In this document: piece after piece, positions 26,811 to 36,529 of the stretch | Position numbering within the stretch: position 1 is the first letter of the stretch | Layout: every line of letters begins with the position of its first letter | Origin: Lutibacter citreus | GTDB taxonomy: Bacteria > Bacteroidota > Bacteroidia > Flavobacteriales > Flavobacteriaceae | Direction of reading: 5' to 3' | DNA length: 64,000 nucleotides | Assembly: GCF_003260195.1 (NCBI RefSeq) | Contig: NZ_QEIH01000001.1 | Location: 1-64,000, forward strand | Translations under genes and position numbers: made by a program | Notes under the pieces: generated by a model | What the model saw: only the letters and a program-made list of their open reading frames with translations | Database searches by the model: none | What the model was told of the DNA's origin: nothing

Positions 26811-28739
26811 TTAAGATTCGTAGCAACGAACTTCAAATAATTTAATGTTTTCAGCTCCGTAAGTTTCTTTCAATTTTAATCTTATTGCTGTAGTTTTTAT
26901 TTGCTCAAAATTGAATTTAATTAATCTAGTTTGGTTATTGTTAAGTTCACCAATATTTACCCATTCTCCTTTAACTCTAGCCTGAACTTCCATCGATTTT
27001 AGTAATTCCTTCGGAATAATACTCGTGTGTTTTTCATTTTCAGGACTTAGTTTATGCATAAAAATGGTTTTGTGTAGGTTTGTGTCACACTTTACTTCAA
27101 CCTTTGAAAGCAAAATAGGTTTTTTCCATTCTAATTGTAATTCGGCATTTAAACCATCGGCTTGCCAATGATTAATATTTCCATCAATATCTCTAGAAAT
27201 ACCATTTATTAAGTTTTTAGTATCTCCAGATTTAGTTGAGGAACCAAAAATTAAACTAGCTTGTTTTGCTAAATCATTTTTATCATTTGCAGGTCTAAAA
27301 GGTATGTAAGCGTCGTCTCTTAATAATTGCTCTTGAAGATCTTTAATGTAGTTTTTACCTAATTCTCTTGGGTTAATATTTTTTTGAACACATAAACTAG
27401 CCGCAGTTCCGGTTGCTTGCCCCATTAAAGCGCAAGTAGCCATAACTCTAGATGATGATAGTGCAATATGAGTTTGACTTATGTTTCTACCAGAAAACTG
27501 TAAGTTTGAAATGTTTTTTGAGTATAAACTTCTATATGGAATTTCATAAACCTTTTTAAAGTGATAATGGAAATAACTTCCTGGAACTTTTAAGTTTTCA
27601 ATTCCACCTTCGCCGTGTTCATCAATAGACCATCCACCATAAGCAACACCATCGTTAAAATGTTTATGCTCTGTTAAATCTTTTTCTGACAGGATGTAAT
27701 CTCCCATAAAACGTCTAGATTCTCTTCGACCAGGAATGGCTCCAACCCAATCCAGCGCTAAATTCTCCGAATCTGGAAACTTACCAGAGTTTTTAATATA
27801 ATCCCAAACGCCATACATATAACCCATTAATTTATGTCTGTTGGTTTCATATTCGGCAATTATATCGTTTTGGCTGCCAACTTCACACCACCAAATTCCA
27901 CCTACATAAGGTACAACTTTACGTTTGTAGGCATTGTCTCCATCGTATTTTAGTGTGTAAGAAGGTGCTGTAAAAGGCATTGGTTTACCCATATCTTTTG
28001 TTGAAAATAGAATGGTTGCACCCATTTGCCAACCATCTGCTACTTTTGGTGCGTATTGCTCATTAAATTCTGAAGAAGCTTCTCTTCCGGTTCTAAAAAT
28101 AGCGCCTGCAGAAGCCGCTAACATTCCATCTCCAGAACAATCAATAAATTGGGCTGCGTTTACTGTAAATTCTGTTTCAGTTGTAGCTTGCCAACAGCGT
28201 GCCGAAATAATTTTATCACCAACCATATTTGCTTCAATGGCTTGTGTGTTTAGCATTAAATCAAGATTTTCAACTTTATACACATAGTCGTATAAAACGT
28301 GGTCCCAAACAGGGAAGGATTGTTGCTGATTTTGAAATCTGTTTAACAATAACAATTCTTCAATTACACCAGTTTCTCTTTCTGGAAGGTTATTAGGCTT
28401 TAAATGCCCAACACCATTTACATGCACACGAACTTCACTGGAACTATTACCACCCAAAACTGAACGGTCTTGAACCAACACCGTTTTAGCTCCATTTCTT
28501 GCAGCAGAAACCGCAGCACAAATTCCTGCTAATCCAGCTCCTAAAACAGCCACATCATAAGAAACTGTTTTTTTTCTGTTTGGAATTTCTTTTTTCCCAG
28601 CTCCTTGGGCTTCCCATTGATCAACAATAATTTTTTTTATATCATCAGTTCTTTGAGCAAAAATACCTCCAGTAACTGGAATTAAACTTGCTGCAATTGC
28701 TCCTTTCGTTCCTTTTTTAAAAAAATCTCTCCGTTTCAT
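26811..28739 (-). CDS. Tat-exported FAD-dependent oxidoreductase with C-terminal discoidin-like domain
   Basis: 642 residues beginning MKRRDFFKKG, a twin-arginine signal with cleavage near FAQ (29), so it is exported folded with cofactor. The FAD-binding motif VLGAGLAGICAA (Gly67, Gly69, Gly72) and GGNSSSEVRVH are typical of the FAD_oxidored group of large FAD proteins. Residues from about 525 to 640 (LLSKVEVKCDTN, TTAIRLKLKETYG) look like an F5/8-type carbohydrate-binding beta-sandwich. It is last in an operon after two sulfatases (25 bases from the nearer). The substrate is unknown; oxidation of a sugar hydroxyl on the galactan is one possibility. Confidence 0.88.
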   Translation of the reverse strand: MKRRDFFKKGTKGAIAASLIPVTGGIFAQRTDDIKKIIVDQWEAQGAGKKEIPNRKKTVSYDVAVLGAGLAGICAAVSAARNGAKTVLVQDRSVLGGNSSSEVRVHVNGVGHLKPNNLPERETGVIEELLLLNRFQNQQQSFPVWDHVLYDYVYKVENLDLMLNTQAIEANMVGDKIISARCWQATTETEFTVNAAQFIDCSGDGMLAASAGAIFRTGREASSEFNEQYAPKVADGWQMGATILFSTKDMGKPMPFTAPSYTLKYDGDNAYKRKVVPYVGGIWWCEVGSQNDIIAEYETNRHKLMGYMYGVWDYIKNSGKFPDSENLALDWVGAIPGRRESRRFMGDYILSEKDLTEHKHFNDGVAYGGWSIDEHGEGGIENLKVPGSYFHYHFKKVYEIPYRSLYSKNISNLQFSGRNISQTHIALSSSRVMATCALMGQATGTAASLCVQKNINPRELGKNYIKDLQEQLLRDDAYIPFRPANDKNDLAKQASLIFGSSTKSGDTKNLINGISRDIDGNINHWQADGLNAELQLEWKKPILLSKVEVKCDTNLHKTIFMHKLSPENEKHTSIIPKELLKSMEVQARVKGEWVNIGELNNNQTRLIKFNFEQIKTTAIRLKLKETYGAENIKLFEVRCYES

Positions 28740-28764
28740 ATTAATGCTTTATTTTGGAATAGGT

Positions 28765-30339
28765 TTACTTTAATAATTTATCTAGTTGTTTTTCTAGTTT
28801 CTTTTTGCGCTTTTTGAATTGAGGTTTGTAAGCTAAATTTGTCCATTCATATTTGTCATTTGTGTGGTTGTATAATTCTTCTTTTCCATTAACATAGCGT
28901 ATGTATCTATAATTTTTTGAACGAACTGAATAACTTTGTTGATTTGGTTCATTACTTTTAGGATTCCCTCGTACTACGGTTAAAGCAACTTTTGGTCCTT
29001 TCCATTTTCCATTTTTAGGATTTGCTAAAAAAGGTTTCATACTAAAACCACTTAATAAGGCTCCATTATTATTTTTTAAATTACTCGCCTTAATATTACA
29101 TAAGTCTACAATTGTAGGATAAACATCTATTAATGAAACTGGATGATTTACTTTTTTTCCTGCATTATTTTTGAATTCAGGAGAGTGAACAAGCATTGGA
29201 ATACGGGTGGTTTCTTCCCATAAATTATTCTTATAAATAAAATCTTTCTCTCCATGATTATAACCATGGTCACTTACTAAAATAACAATGGTATTGTCAT
29301 TTAACTTGCTGTTTTTCAAAGCGGTCATTACTTTGCCTACTTGTTCGTCTGCAAAACTTACACAAGCTAAATATGCTTGAAGATATGTACGTAAACCATC
29401 ATCAAAATTTGTATATGAAGCTTTTAATTCTTCATAATGTTTTGCCCAAGGAGGTGTCCATCTGAAAGTTGATCTATAAAAAGTATCTTCAATGTCATTT
29501 TTCTTAATTTTTGGCAACTGTAAAGTTTCCAAAGGATACAAATCAAAATATTTTTGAGGAGCAACCAAAGGTGTGTGTGGACGTACAAAACCAACTGCTA
29601 AAAAGAAAGGTTTAGAGTTGTTATTTTCTATCTCTGAAATCTTATTAACTGCCCAATTTGCACTTATTTCATCGTTCAATAAATCACGATTTTCATCATT
29701 TACATAATTAAAAGGTTTTCTATTCTTAACATTGTACCAGCCTTTATATCCTTTTGTGTTTTTTGAAGCAGGTACATTTGGTATGTCGGCTAAAGAACTA
29801 TATAAACCATCATTTTTATTTTGGTAATATTCTTTTGGAACAGAAGGGTGTCTTGCGGCTTTTTTACCGTCAAAAGCATAAGGGCCAAAATCATTTTCAA
29901 TACCATATTCGTCCCATTCGCTTTTAATTCTATCATGCATTAATTTTCCAGTTCCAAAGGTTTGATAACCATTGTCACTCATATATTGCATTAGTGTTTT
30001 GCTGTTTTTTAAAACATCATTTTGGGACCATTTTGAAAACCAGAAATTTTTTGATTTATGAGGGTAAACACCGGTTAACATACTTGCTCTTGATGGTGCG
30101 CAAATAGGAGCGTTGGTGTGTGCATTGGTGAAAATAACACTTTCTAAAGCTAAAGCATCCATATTTGGAGTTTTAGCTTGTGGATGTCCGCCTAAAAAGC
30201 CGACATAATCATTTAAATCATCAAGCATTATAAGTAAAACATTCGGTTGTTTTTTACTTTGTGCTATTGTATTATTTGATGAAATAAAACATACTACAAC
30301 GGTAACAATTAATAGTTTTATTAGGTGGTTTTTTATCAT
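28765..30339 (-). CDS. S1 family sulfatase, iduronate-2-sulfatase-like
   Basis: 524 residues with a signal peptide ending TIAQ (about 27). LLIMLDDLNDYVGFLGGHP holds the metal Asp pair, Cys80 in APICAPSRASMLTG is the formylglycine site, and LVSDHGYNHGEK and GTGKLMHD are conserved. This type resembles the choline/iduronate sulfatase-like branch of S1. It is the second gene of the operon 31944 to 26811, starting 12 bases after the previous sulfatase. The alanine after the catalytic Cys (C-A-P-S-R) is the common marine variant. Position specificity is unknown. Confidence 0.93.
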   Translation of the reverse strand: MIKNHLIKLLIVTVVVCFISSNNTIAQSKKQPNVLLIMLDDLNDYVGFLGGHPQAKTPNMDALALESVIFTNAHTNAPICAPSRASMLTGVYPHKSKNFWFSKWSQNDVLKNSKTLMQYMSDNGYQTFGTGKLMHDRIKSEWDEYGIENDFGPYAFDGKKAARHPSVPKEYYQNKNDGLYSSLADIPNVPASKNTKGYKGWYNVKNRKPFNYVNDENRDLLNDEISANWAVNKISEIENNNSKPFFLAVGFVRPHTPLVAPQKYFDLYPLETLQLPKIKKNDIEDTFYRSTFRWTPPWAKHYEELKASYTNFDDGLRTYLQAYLACVSFADEQVGKVMTALKNSKLNDNTIVILVSDHGYNHGEKDFIYKNNLWEETTRIPMLVHSPEFKNNAGKKVNHPVSLIDVYPTIVDLCNIKASNLKNNNGALLSGFSMKPFLANPKNGKWKGPKVALTVVRGNPKSNEPNQQSYSVRSKNYRYIRYVNGKEELYNHTNDKYEWTNLAYKPQFKKRKKKLEKQLDKLLK

Positions 30340-30351
30340 TTTAACTTTATT

Positions 30352-31944
30352 TTATTTGTGTGCTTTTTTCCATTCTTTATTAAAAAGAGTTACTAATTTA
30401 TTAGTAATTTTTGGGCTTACATTTGCAATATTTTTAGTTTCTGTGGGGTCTTTTTTATGGTTGTACAATTCAATGTAAAGAGGTTTTTTCTTAAAGTCTC
30501 TGCGGTCTTTCCATAAAATAAGTCTGTAAGTTTTAGTCCGCATTGCATAACCCATTAAATAATTTTCAAACAAATCTCTATCCCATTTTTCTTTTTGCTG
30601 AAGCTTAATTTTACCTTCAACCTCTTTTAATAGAGGTCCAAAATAAGTTTCGCGCATTGCAGGTCTAATTGGGAAAGCTCCCCATTCTCTTAAAGCAGGT
30701 GAAGGAAACTGGCTAAATACGGCTTTCTTCCATTTTTTAGATGGTTTGTTAAGTAGCGGTTTAAAACTTTTTCCTTCCAAGTTTGTTGGAATATCTAAAC
30801 CAGATAGGTCGGCTAATGTTGGATAAATATCTACCAATTCAACTAAAGCATTTGTAATTTTTCCTCTGTTTTTTTCTAGCATATCAGGAGTGTAAATCAT
30901 CATAGGTACTCGTGTAGCAATTTCATAATTTGTTGCCTTTCCCCAAATACCCATTTCACCTAAATGCCAACCATGATCTCCCCAAAGAATAATAATGGTG
31001 TTATCTTTAATTCCAGCTTCTTCAATGGTATTTAAAACTTTACCAATTTGTGCATCTACATAACTTACACAAGCTAAATATGCATGTTTTAAAGTTGTTG
31101 AAAGTTCTTTATTGAATTTTCCACTTTTTGGAATTCCACTTCTAACTCTTAATTCAAATGAAGGGTGAATTCCCATTTCAGCACCTAAATCTGGAGCGTT
31201 TGTTTGAGTTGTTAATTTAATATCTTTTTCATTATATAAATCCCAATATTTTTTTGGAGCAACCCAATTTAAATGTGGTTTGTGAAAACCCAATCCTAAA
31301 AAGAATGGTTTGCCATCTTCCTTTACCAAATCTTTTATTGTTTGAATAGCCAAATCTGTATTCATTCCATCACTATAAGTATTGTCTGGAACGTCTGCAC
31401 ATTCATAGGCTGGTCCCATTGCTAAACCATATTTTGCAACTTTACCATATTTTGCAAACATTTTTTTTCGAGTTTCTGTTTTAATTTTATTGTTTTCAGG
31501 TAGTGCAAAACCAACTGGTTTTTTATCACTTTTAAGTTGAGGTCTTGACCAAGAAATTTCATCTTCATCTCCGTGATGAAATATTTTCCCATAATAAATA
31601 GATTGGTAACCATTTGAAACAAAATGTTGGGCAATTGTTTTTACATTAGGATTCTGGTCTCTAAAACGAATGTAATTATGAATTACACCACTAGTTGAAG
31701 GTCTAATTCCGGTCATTAAACTTGCACGTGATGGACCACAAATTGCCTGCTGACAATATGCTCTGTTAAATAATAAACCTTCACTAGCTAATTTATCCAT
31801 ATTTGGAGTGACTGCTATTTCAGATCCATAACAACCTAATTCAGGCCGTAAATCATCTATGGCAATAAATAAAATATTTGGTTTTTTTTGAGCTTCAACT
31901 GTGCCAATTATACTTAATAGAATTATAAATAAGAGTTTTTTCAT
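30352..31944 (-). CDS. S1 family sulfatase, S1_7-like (copy 1)
   Basis: 530 residues with a signal peptide ending VEAQ (18). FIAIDDLRPELGCYGSE carries the Asp pair and Cys69 in QQAICGPSRASLMTG is the formylglycine site. ILWGDHGWHLGEMGIWGKATN and YIELYNHKKDPTETKN match iduronate-2-sulfatase-like enzymes, the group that includes carrageenan-active S1_7 members. The protein closely resembles the sulfatase at 34739-36403 along its full length, an intra-locus duplication. It heads the operon with a second sulfatase and the FAD oxidoreductase, and a GGTAAA element lies 33 bases upstream. Confidence 0.93.
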   Translation of the reverse strand: MKKLLFIILLSIIGTVEAQKKPNILFIAIDDLRPELGCYGSEIAVTPNMDKLASEGLLFNRAYCQQAICGPSRASLMTGIRPSTSGVIHNYIRFRDQNPNVKTIAQHFVSNGYQSIYYGKIFHHGDEDEISWSRPQLKSDKKPVGFALPENNKIKTETRKKMFAKYGKVAKYGLAMGPAYECADVPDNTYSDGMNTDLAIQTIKDLVKEDGKPFFLGLGFHKPHLNWVAPKKYWDLYNEKDIKLTTQTNAPDLGAEMGIHPSFELRVRSGIPKSGKFNKELSTTLKHAYLACVSYVDAQIGKVLNTIEEAGIKDNTIIILWGDHGWHLGEMGIWGKATNYEIATRVPMMIYTPDMLEKNRGKITNALVELVDIYPTLADLSGLDIPTNLEGKSFKPLLNKPSKKWKKAVFSQFPSPALREWGAFPIRPAMRETYFGPLLKEVEGKIKLQQKEKWDRDLFENYLMGYAMRTKTYRLILWKDRRDFKKKPLYIELYNHKKDPTETKNIANVSPKITNKLVTLFNKEWKKAHK

Positions 31945-31973
31945 TATTGAAATCTTGTGTAATATGATTCATC

Positions 31974-31995
31974 TAATTTACCTAAAAATCAGGAT
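31974..31995 (-). promoter_or_regulatory. Single GGTAAATTA element upstream of the sulfatase operon
   Basis: On the - strand GATTTTTAGGTAAATTAGAT matches the half-site context GATTAAAAGGTAAATTAT before the aldolase at 63011. Only one GGTAAA is seen, and it lies unusually close to the start codon. Confidence 0.35.
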
Positions 31996-32081
31996 TTAGA
32001 GTTTTTTTAGTGCTTACAAAAACTTAACATTTGTATATTTTCTGTTATTATAATACTTAACCGTTGAAATAATTGTATTTT

Positions 32082-32089
32082 TATGTTTG
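32082..32089 (+). promoter_or_regulatory. Possible -7 box before the TPR-LuxR gene
   Basis: TATGTTTG fits TAnnTTTG and would start transcription just before the ATG at 32108. The nearest TTG upstream (32064) is spaced 15 bases, shorter than usual. Confidence 0.3.
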
Positions 32090-32107
32090 TTGATTAAAAA
32101 TTTAATA

Positions 32108-33724
32108 ATGAGATTGTTAAATATGTTGAGTGATTTGAAATATTCGGTATTGTTGGTTTTACTGATTAACATGTTATTTGTTGAGTGCTTACAAGCTCAA
32201 AATTTTAAATCATATAGTTATGAAGGATTAATAGATGGTGAAATTTCAATTGATTCTGTTGAGTTTAAATTAAACGAGCTTTATAAAACGGCTGAATTAA
32301 AAAGAGATACTACTAATATTATTAAAAGTTTAATTTCATTAAGTGCCTATTATAGAAAGCAACAAGATTTTAGTAAATCATTTAATAAAACGGGAGATGC
32401 ATTATTTCTTTCCGAAGAATTTGGAGATCCGTTATTAATTGCAAAAAGTTATGAGGAATTTGGTGTTTTAAATTACTTATTTAAGCAAGATAATGATTTA
32501 GGTGAGGCTTTTGGGAAGTCACATTCGTTATATAAAGAATTATATAAGAGTAAATCTATTTCAATAGAACAACTTTATAGGTCTTATTATAATATGGTTT
32601 TGTATTACCAGCGGATCATGGATTTGGAAAATTTAAAATCTTATATAGATAGTTGTAACACAATTACTAAAAATAAAGTATTGAAAAATGATTCTAGAAT
32701 TTTCTTAAAGGAGAAAGAATCATTTTATCAGCGATATAATGGAAATACAAAAATGGCTATAAGCTTATTAAAAGAAACGGCTTTAGAACTTGAAAATATT
32801 AAAGTTAAAAATGAAGAAACTGCAAATAAAAAAAGTTTTTTAATAATTGTTTATGCTGTGTTAGGCAATGTTTATAGATCTGAAAAGGATTTAAAAACAG
32901 CAAGAATGTATTACGAAAAATCGTTAAATATTAAAGATGTTAGTGGAGAACTTACTTTCTATAAGGCTTATATTTATGAGAAATATGCAAATTTGCTCAG
33001 TAAAATGGGAGATGATAAATTGGCGTATGAAAATTTGGCTAAAGCGAAAGAAATTAACGATACGTATTTAAATACAAGAACAGATAAGAATCGTGGTTTT
33101 ATAGTAGTAAATAATTTTTATAAAAATCAGTTAGTTAAAAAGAATAATGAGTTGGCTACAAATAGTTTAATGCTAGCAGAGAAAAAGCAAGAAGTATTAA
33201 GGTTTAGAATTTTATTTTTTATCACATTGTCCACTTTAATATTTGCTGGATTAATAATTTGGAATAGAATTAAGCACATTAAATATCAAAAAAAGCAGCA
33301 GAATTCAAGGGAGGTTTTGGATCATAAAAACAAAGAGCTAACGGCTAATATGTTGAAGCTAATTGAAAGAGATCAAATTATTAAAAAGCTGAAAGAGCAT
33401 ATTGAGGAAAAAGATTCGAGTAAATCAACTAAAACATTGTTGAAATCTATAGAACTTAATTCAGGGAATTTATGGGATGAATTTAATTATAGATTCACCT
33501 CTTTAAATGAAGATTTTTATATAAGATTAAAAGAGAAGGTAACTAATTTAAGTGCTGCAGATTTAAAAATTTGTGCACTTATAAAATTAAATTTCACAGG
33601 AAAAGAGATGGCTTACTTACTTGGAATATCAGTTGGGAGTATCCACGTTGCTCGGCATAGATTAAGACAAAAAATGAAGCTAGATCGTAATGTAAATCTA
33701 ACTTCATTTATAAATTCAATATAA
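32108..33724 (+). CDS. Membrane-anchored TPR-LuxR family regulator (copy 1)
   Basis: Start ATG 32108 is preferred over an upstream in-frame TTG. The product has 538 residues: signal peptide or signal anchor (about 1-31), TPR-like helical repeats (about 60-330), one membrane segment FRILFFITLSTLIFAGLII (about 365-385), a coiled coil (390-440), and a C-terminal LuxR-type helix-turn-helix (about 475-530) with LKICALIKLNFTGKEMAYLLGIS and GSIHVARHRLRQKM. The layout suggests sensing in the periplasm by TPRs and DNA binding in the cytoplasm. It sits divergently from the sulfatase operon at 31944 and convergently with GH16. Two paralogues follow at 53668 and 63190. Confidence 0.9.
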   Translation: MRLLNMLSDLKYSVLLVLLINMLFVECLQAQNFKSYSYEGLIDGEISIDSVEFKLNELYKTAELKRDTTNIIKSLISLSAYYRKQQDFSKSFNKTGDALFLSEEFGDPLLIAKSYEEFGVLNYLFKQDNDLGEAFGKSHSLYKELYKSKSISIEQLYRSYYNMVLYYQRIMDLENLKSYIDSCNTITKNKVLKNDSRIFLKEKESFYQRYNGNTKMAISLLKETALELENIKVKNEETANKKSFLIIVYAVLGNVYRSEKDLKTARMYYEKSLNIKDVSGELTFYKAYIYEKYANLLSKMGDDKLAYENLAKAKEINDTYLNTRTDKNRGFIVVNNFYKNQLVKKNNELATNSLMLAEKKQEVLRFRILFFITLSTLIFAGLIIWNRIKHIKYQKKQQNSREVLDHKNKELTANMLKLIERDQIIKKLKEHIEEKDSSKSTKTLLKSIELNSGNLWDEFNYRFTSLNEDFYIRLKEKVTNLSAADLKICALIKLNFTGKEMAYLLGISVGSIHVARHRLRQKMKLDRNVNLTSFINSI

Positions 33725-33743
33725 AAATATTTTTATTTTTTTT
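33721..33743. terminator. Palindromic convergent terminator
   Basis: ATAAAAATATTTTTAT (33721-33736) is a perfect palindrome overlapping both stop codons of the convergent regulator and GH16 genes and followed by a T run. Being all A-T with no loop, its strength is uncertain. Confidence 0.4.
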
Positions 33744-34734
33744 GCCAAACACGAACGTATTCAACTTCAAAATCAACAATTCCATCAGTATTTTTATCAA
33801 TAGGACTATTGGCTTCTAAATCTTCTAAACTATCTGGTATTCCGTGCCAAGGAAACGTTTCTTGGTCTAACCATAATTTAATTGGTTTAGTAACTACATA
33901 GTTTTCATTTGCTCCGTTTCCACCGCCATTGTTAGTATCATTATAAGTGTTTATTGTTTCTTTAGAAACATCTCTTAATAACTCACCATCAATATAAATT
34001 TTCACACCATTAGCACTCCAGTCAAATCCGTAGACATGAAAATCATCAGCAACTCTAAATCCTAAGTCTTGATGTTCAGTGTATGTAGGTTTTCCTCCAC
34101 CGGTTGAAGACCAATCGTGGATGGACCACCAAAGTTCTTTTTCTTTCTCTTTTTTAGAAGTTTGTTTGTGATTTCCAAACATTTCAAAAAAATCAAATTC
34201 TGTGTTGTTTCCTGTTGCCCAAAATGAACTAGTAACTTCTGCATCTGCAGCTTTTGATTTAATTTCTAAATAACCGTAAACAAATTCACTTTTTGTAATT
34301 ATGGCTGCTGTTGTTATATTTTCATAAGGGTCACCATTTTTACCCTGAGTTGGATTAAAATTATAATCAGGTTCCCAACGTGTTTCTAATTTCAGCATTC
34401 CATCTTCTAATCGTACATTTTCTGTTGAAAATTGTGATGGAGCTCTTCCTTTAAAATTAGATTGAAAAACACCATTTCTACCTTGAATTAACCATTTGTT
34501 TTCATCCAATGTATTGCCATCAAATTCATCGCTTATAGTTTCTAATAACTCCCAATTTTCTGAGTTTGTTTGATCTGAAAACGGATAATTTGCATTAGGT
34601 TCCGGGTTTGGATCAGGTGTTGGATCTGGCGTTACAATTGGGTCAGGATCAGGTATTGGATCTTCATCATTTGAATTACAAGAGTATACGAATGCTAAGG
34701 TTAATAAAAATATAAAAAATGTGTTTTTATTCAT
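33733..34734 (-). CDS. GH16 endo-galactanase, lipoprotein with Pro-Asp linker (copy 2)
   Basis: 333 residues with lipobox VYSC at Cys19 followed by NSNDEDP, an acidic surface-export-like start, then a Pro/Asp-rich linker (about 26-47). The GH16 domain (50-333) has TEFDFFEMFG with Glu169, Asp171 and Glu174 as the ExDxxE catalytic set, and shares FKGRAPSQFS, KSKAADAEVTSSFWATG and LWLDQETFPWHG with copy 1. The long flexible linker suggests a surface enzyme held off the membrane. It starts 4 bases after the sulfatase at 34739 and is clearly in that operon. Confidence 0.93.
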   Translation of the reverse strand: MNKNTFFIFLLTLAFVYSCNSNDEDPIPDPDPIVTPDPTPDPNPEPNANYPFSDQTNSENWELLETISDEFDGNTLDENKWLIQGRNGVFQSNFKGRAPSQFSTENVRLEDGMLKLETRWEPDYNFNPTQGKNGDPYENITTAAIITKSEFVYGYLEIKSKAADAEVTSSFWATGNNTEFDFFEMFGNHKQTSKKEKEKELWWSIHDWSSTGGGKPTYTEHQDLGFRVADDFHVYGFDWSANGVKIYIDGELLRDVSKETINTYNDTNNGGGNGANENYVVTKPIKLWLDQETFPWHGIPDSLEDLEANSPIDKNTDGIVDFEVEYVRVWQKK

Positions 34735-34738
34735 ATTG

Positions 34739-36403
34739 TTATTTTACTTGAGCTAAATTACCTTTCCATCCTTTGTTAAATTGAACTAGAAGCTCTTTAA
34801 CTAATTCTGGATTTTCGTCAGCAATGTTTACAGTTTCGTTTGGGTCGTTTTTATGATCATATAATTCAAAAAATACTGGCTCAGCTTTTGGATCTCTATA
34901 ATCTCTCCAAACCATAAATCTATATTGTTCAGTTCTCATAGTGTAACCCATTAAGTAATTTTCAAATAATTCTCTATCCCATTTTTCACCTTGTTGTTTG
35001 ATAATTTTACCTTCAACTTCTTCAATTAATGGTCCAAAATAAGTTTCACGCATTCCTTTAGAAAGTGGGTTTGCTGCCCATTCTCTTAAAGCAGGTGTTG
35101 GAAACTGTGTAAATGCTGCTTTTTTCCATTCTCTATTAGGCTTTTCTAATAAAGGTTTAAAACTTTGCCCTTCTATATGCTTTGGAAATTCAATACCTGC
35201 TAAATCACATAGAGTAGGGTACATATCTACTAATTCTACTAAAGCATTGGTTTTTTTACCTCTACTTCCTTTTGGCATATCAGGTGTCCAAATTATTAGT
35301 GGTACACGAGCAGAAATTTCATAATTAGTTGCTTTACCCCAAATTCCCATTTCACCTAGATGCCATCCGTGATCTGTCCATAGAATAATAATAGTATTAT
35401 CACGTACACCAGCTTCTTCAAGAGCATTAATCATTTTACCAATTTGTGCATCAACATAGCTTACACAAGCTAAATAACCATGCTTTAAAGTAATTGCTAA
35501 TGAATCTGGAATAGTTCCTTTTTTGGGAATGCCGTATCTAGCACGTAATTCAAATGAAGGATGTAATCCCATAGCTGCTCCGTTTTTTGGAGCCTCAGTT
35601 TGAGAGGTTAACTTAATATCTTCACGATTGTATAAATCCCAATATTTTTTTGGTGCAACAAAATTTAGGTGAGGTTTTTTCATTCCCATACCTAAAAAGA
35701 ATGGCTTGTCTGGATTTTTTTCAAGCATATCTTTTAAAGTTGCAATTGCTAATTCTGCATTGTAACCGTCTTCATAAAAAGTATCTGGAACATCTGCACT
35801 TTCATAAGCAGGTCCTTTTCCTAGACCGTTTCTTGGTGCATCTTTACCATACTTGGCAATCATTTCAGCAGTACTTTTTTTAGATAATTTCCTGTTTTCA
35901 GGTAAAGCATAGCCTCCATGACCTTTACTTTTTTTAATGGTCATTTTATCATAGGCAGGTTTTCTACTCCAAGATAATTCTCCATCTGCAAAACCAGGTT
36001 TATGGTAAATTTTTCCTGTATGAGTAGCCTCATAACCATTGTTTTTGAAATGTTGGGAAAGTGTTATTATATCTGGATTTACATCTCTAAAATAAGTGAA
36101 ATTTTCTATAACATTGATTGATTCAGGTCGAGCACCTGTCATAATACTAGCTCTTGAAGGGCTACAGATGGCTTGCTGACAATAAGCGTTATCAAATTGT
36201 AGGCCTTGACTTGCCAACTTATCAATATTCGGTGATAAAGCTAATTCTGAACCATAACAACCTAATTCTGGCCTTAAATCATCTATTGCTAGAAATAAAA
36301 TGTTAGGTTTTTTAGTTTTAGTTGGTTTATTATTATCCGCTGGTTTACAACTGAAAACAATTATTAAGAGGAGTACTGGTAAAAGATTTATAAGATTTTT
36401 CAT
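34739..36403 (-). CDS. S1 family sulfatase, S1_7-like lipoprotein (copy 2)
   Basis: 554 residues with lipobox VFSC at Cys19. FLAIDDLRPELGCYGSE and Cys80 in QQAICSPSRASIMTG are the metal and formylglycine motifs, and ILWTDHGWHLGEMGIWGKATN follows. It is a near full-length paralogue of the sulfatase at 30352-31944 but uses C-S-P-S-R and is lipid-anchored instead of simply secreted, so the pair may act at different sites (surface versus periplasm). It heads an operon with GH16 copy 2. A GGTAA pair lies 67-99 bases upstream. Confidence 0.94.
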   Translation of the reverse strand: MKNLINLLPVLLLIIVFSCKPADNNKPTKTKKPNILFLAIDDLRPELGCYGSELALSPNIDKLASQGLQFDNAYCQQAICSPSRASIMTGARPESINVIENFTYFRDVNPDIITLSQHFKNNGYEATHTGKIYHKPGFADGELSWSRKPAYDKMTIKKSKGHGGYALPENRKLSKKSTAEMIAKYGKDAPRNGLGKGPAYESADVPDTFYEDGYNAELAIATLKDMLEKNPDKPFFLGMGMKKPHLNFVAPKKYWDLYNREDIKLTSQTEAPKNGAAMGLHPSFELRARYGIPKKGTIPDSLAITLKHGYLACVSYVDAQIGKMINALEEAGVRDNTIIILWTDHGWHLGEMGIWGKATNYEISARVPLIIWTPDMPKGSRGKKTNALVELVDMYPTLCDLAGIEFPKHIEGQSFKPLLEKPNREWKKAAFTQFPTPALREWAANPLSKGMRETYFGPLIEEVEGKIIKQQGEKWDRELFENYLMGYTMRTEQYRFMVWRDYRDPKAEPVFFELYDHKNDPNETVNIADENPELVKELLVQFNKGWKGNLAQVK

Positions 36404-36470
36404 TATATCAATTTAATAAATATTTGATATTGGAAAATTATAAATACTTATCTTTTTTAACTTGCTATAT

Positions 36471-36498
36471 TTTACCTTTAAATATTACCTGTTTATCT
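36471..36498 (-). promoter_or_regulatory. GGTAA operator pair upstream of sulfatase-GH16 operon
   Basis: On the - strand CAGATAAACAGGTAATATTT is followed by AAAGGTAAAATATAGC. The two GGTAA units (+ strand TTACC at 36472 and 36485) are 13 bp apart, and AGATAAA precedes them as in the elements at 45295 and 52695. Confidence 0.5.
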
Positions 36499-36529
36499 GT
36501 TTTTCAATTTATAACAAATAGGCGTAAAA

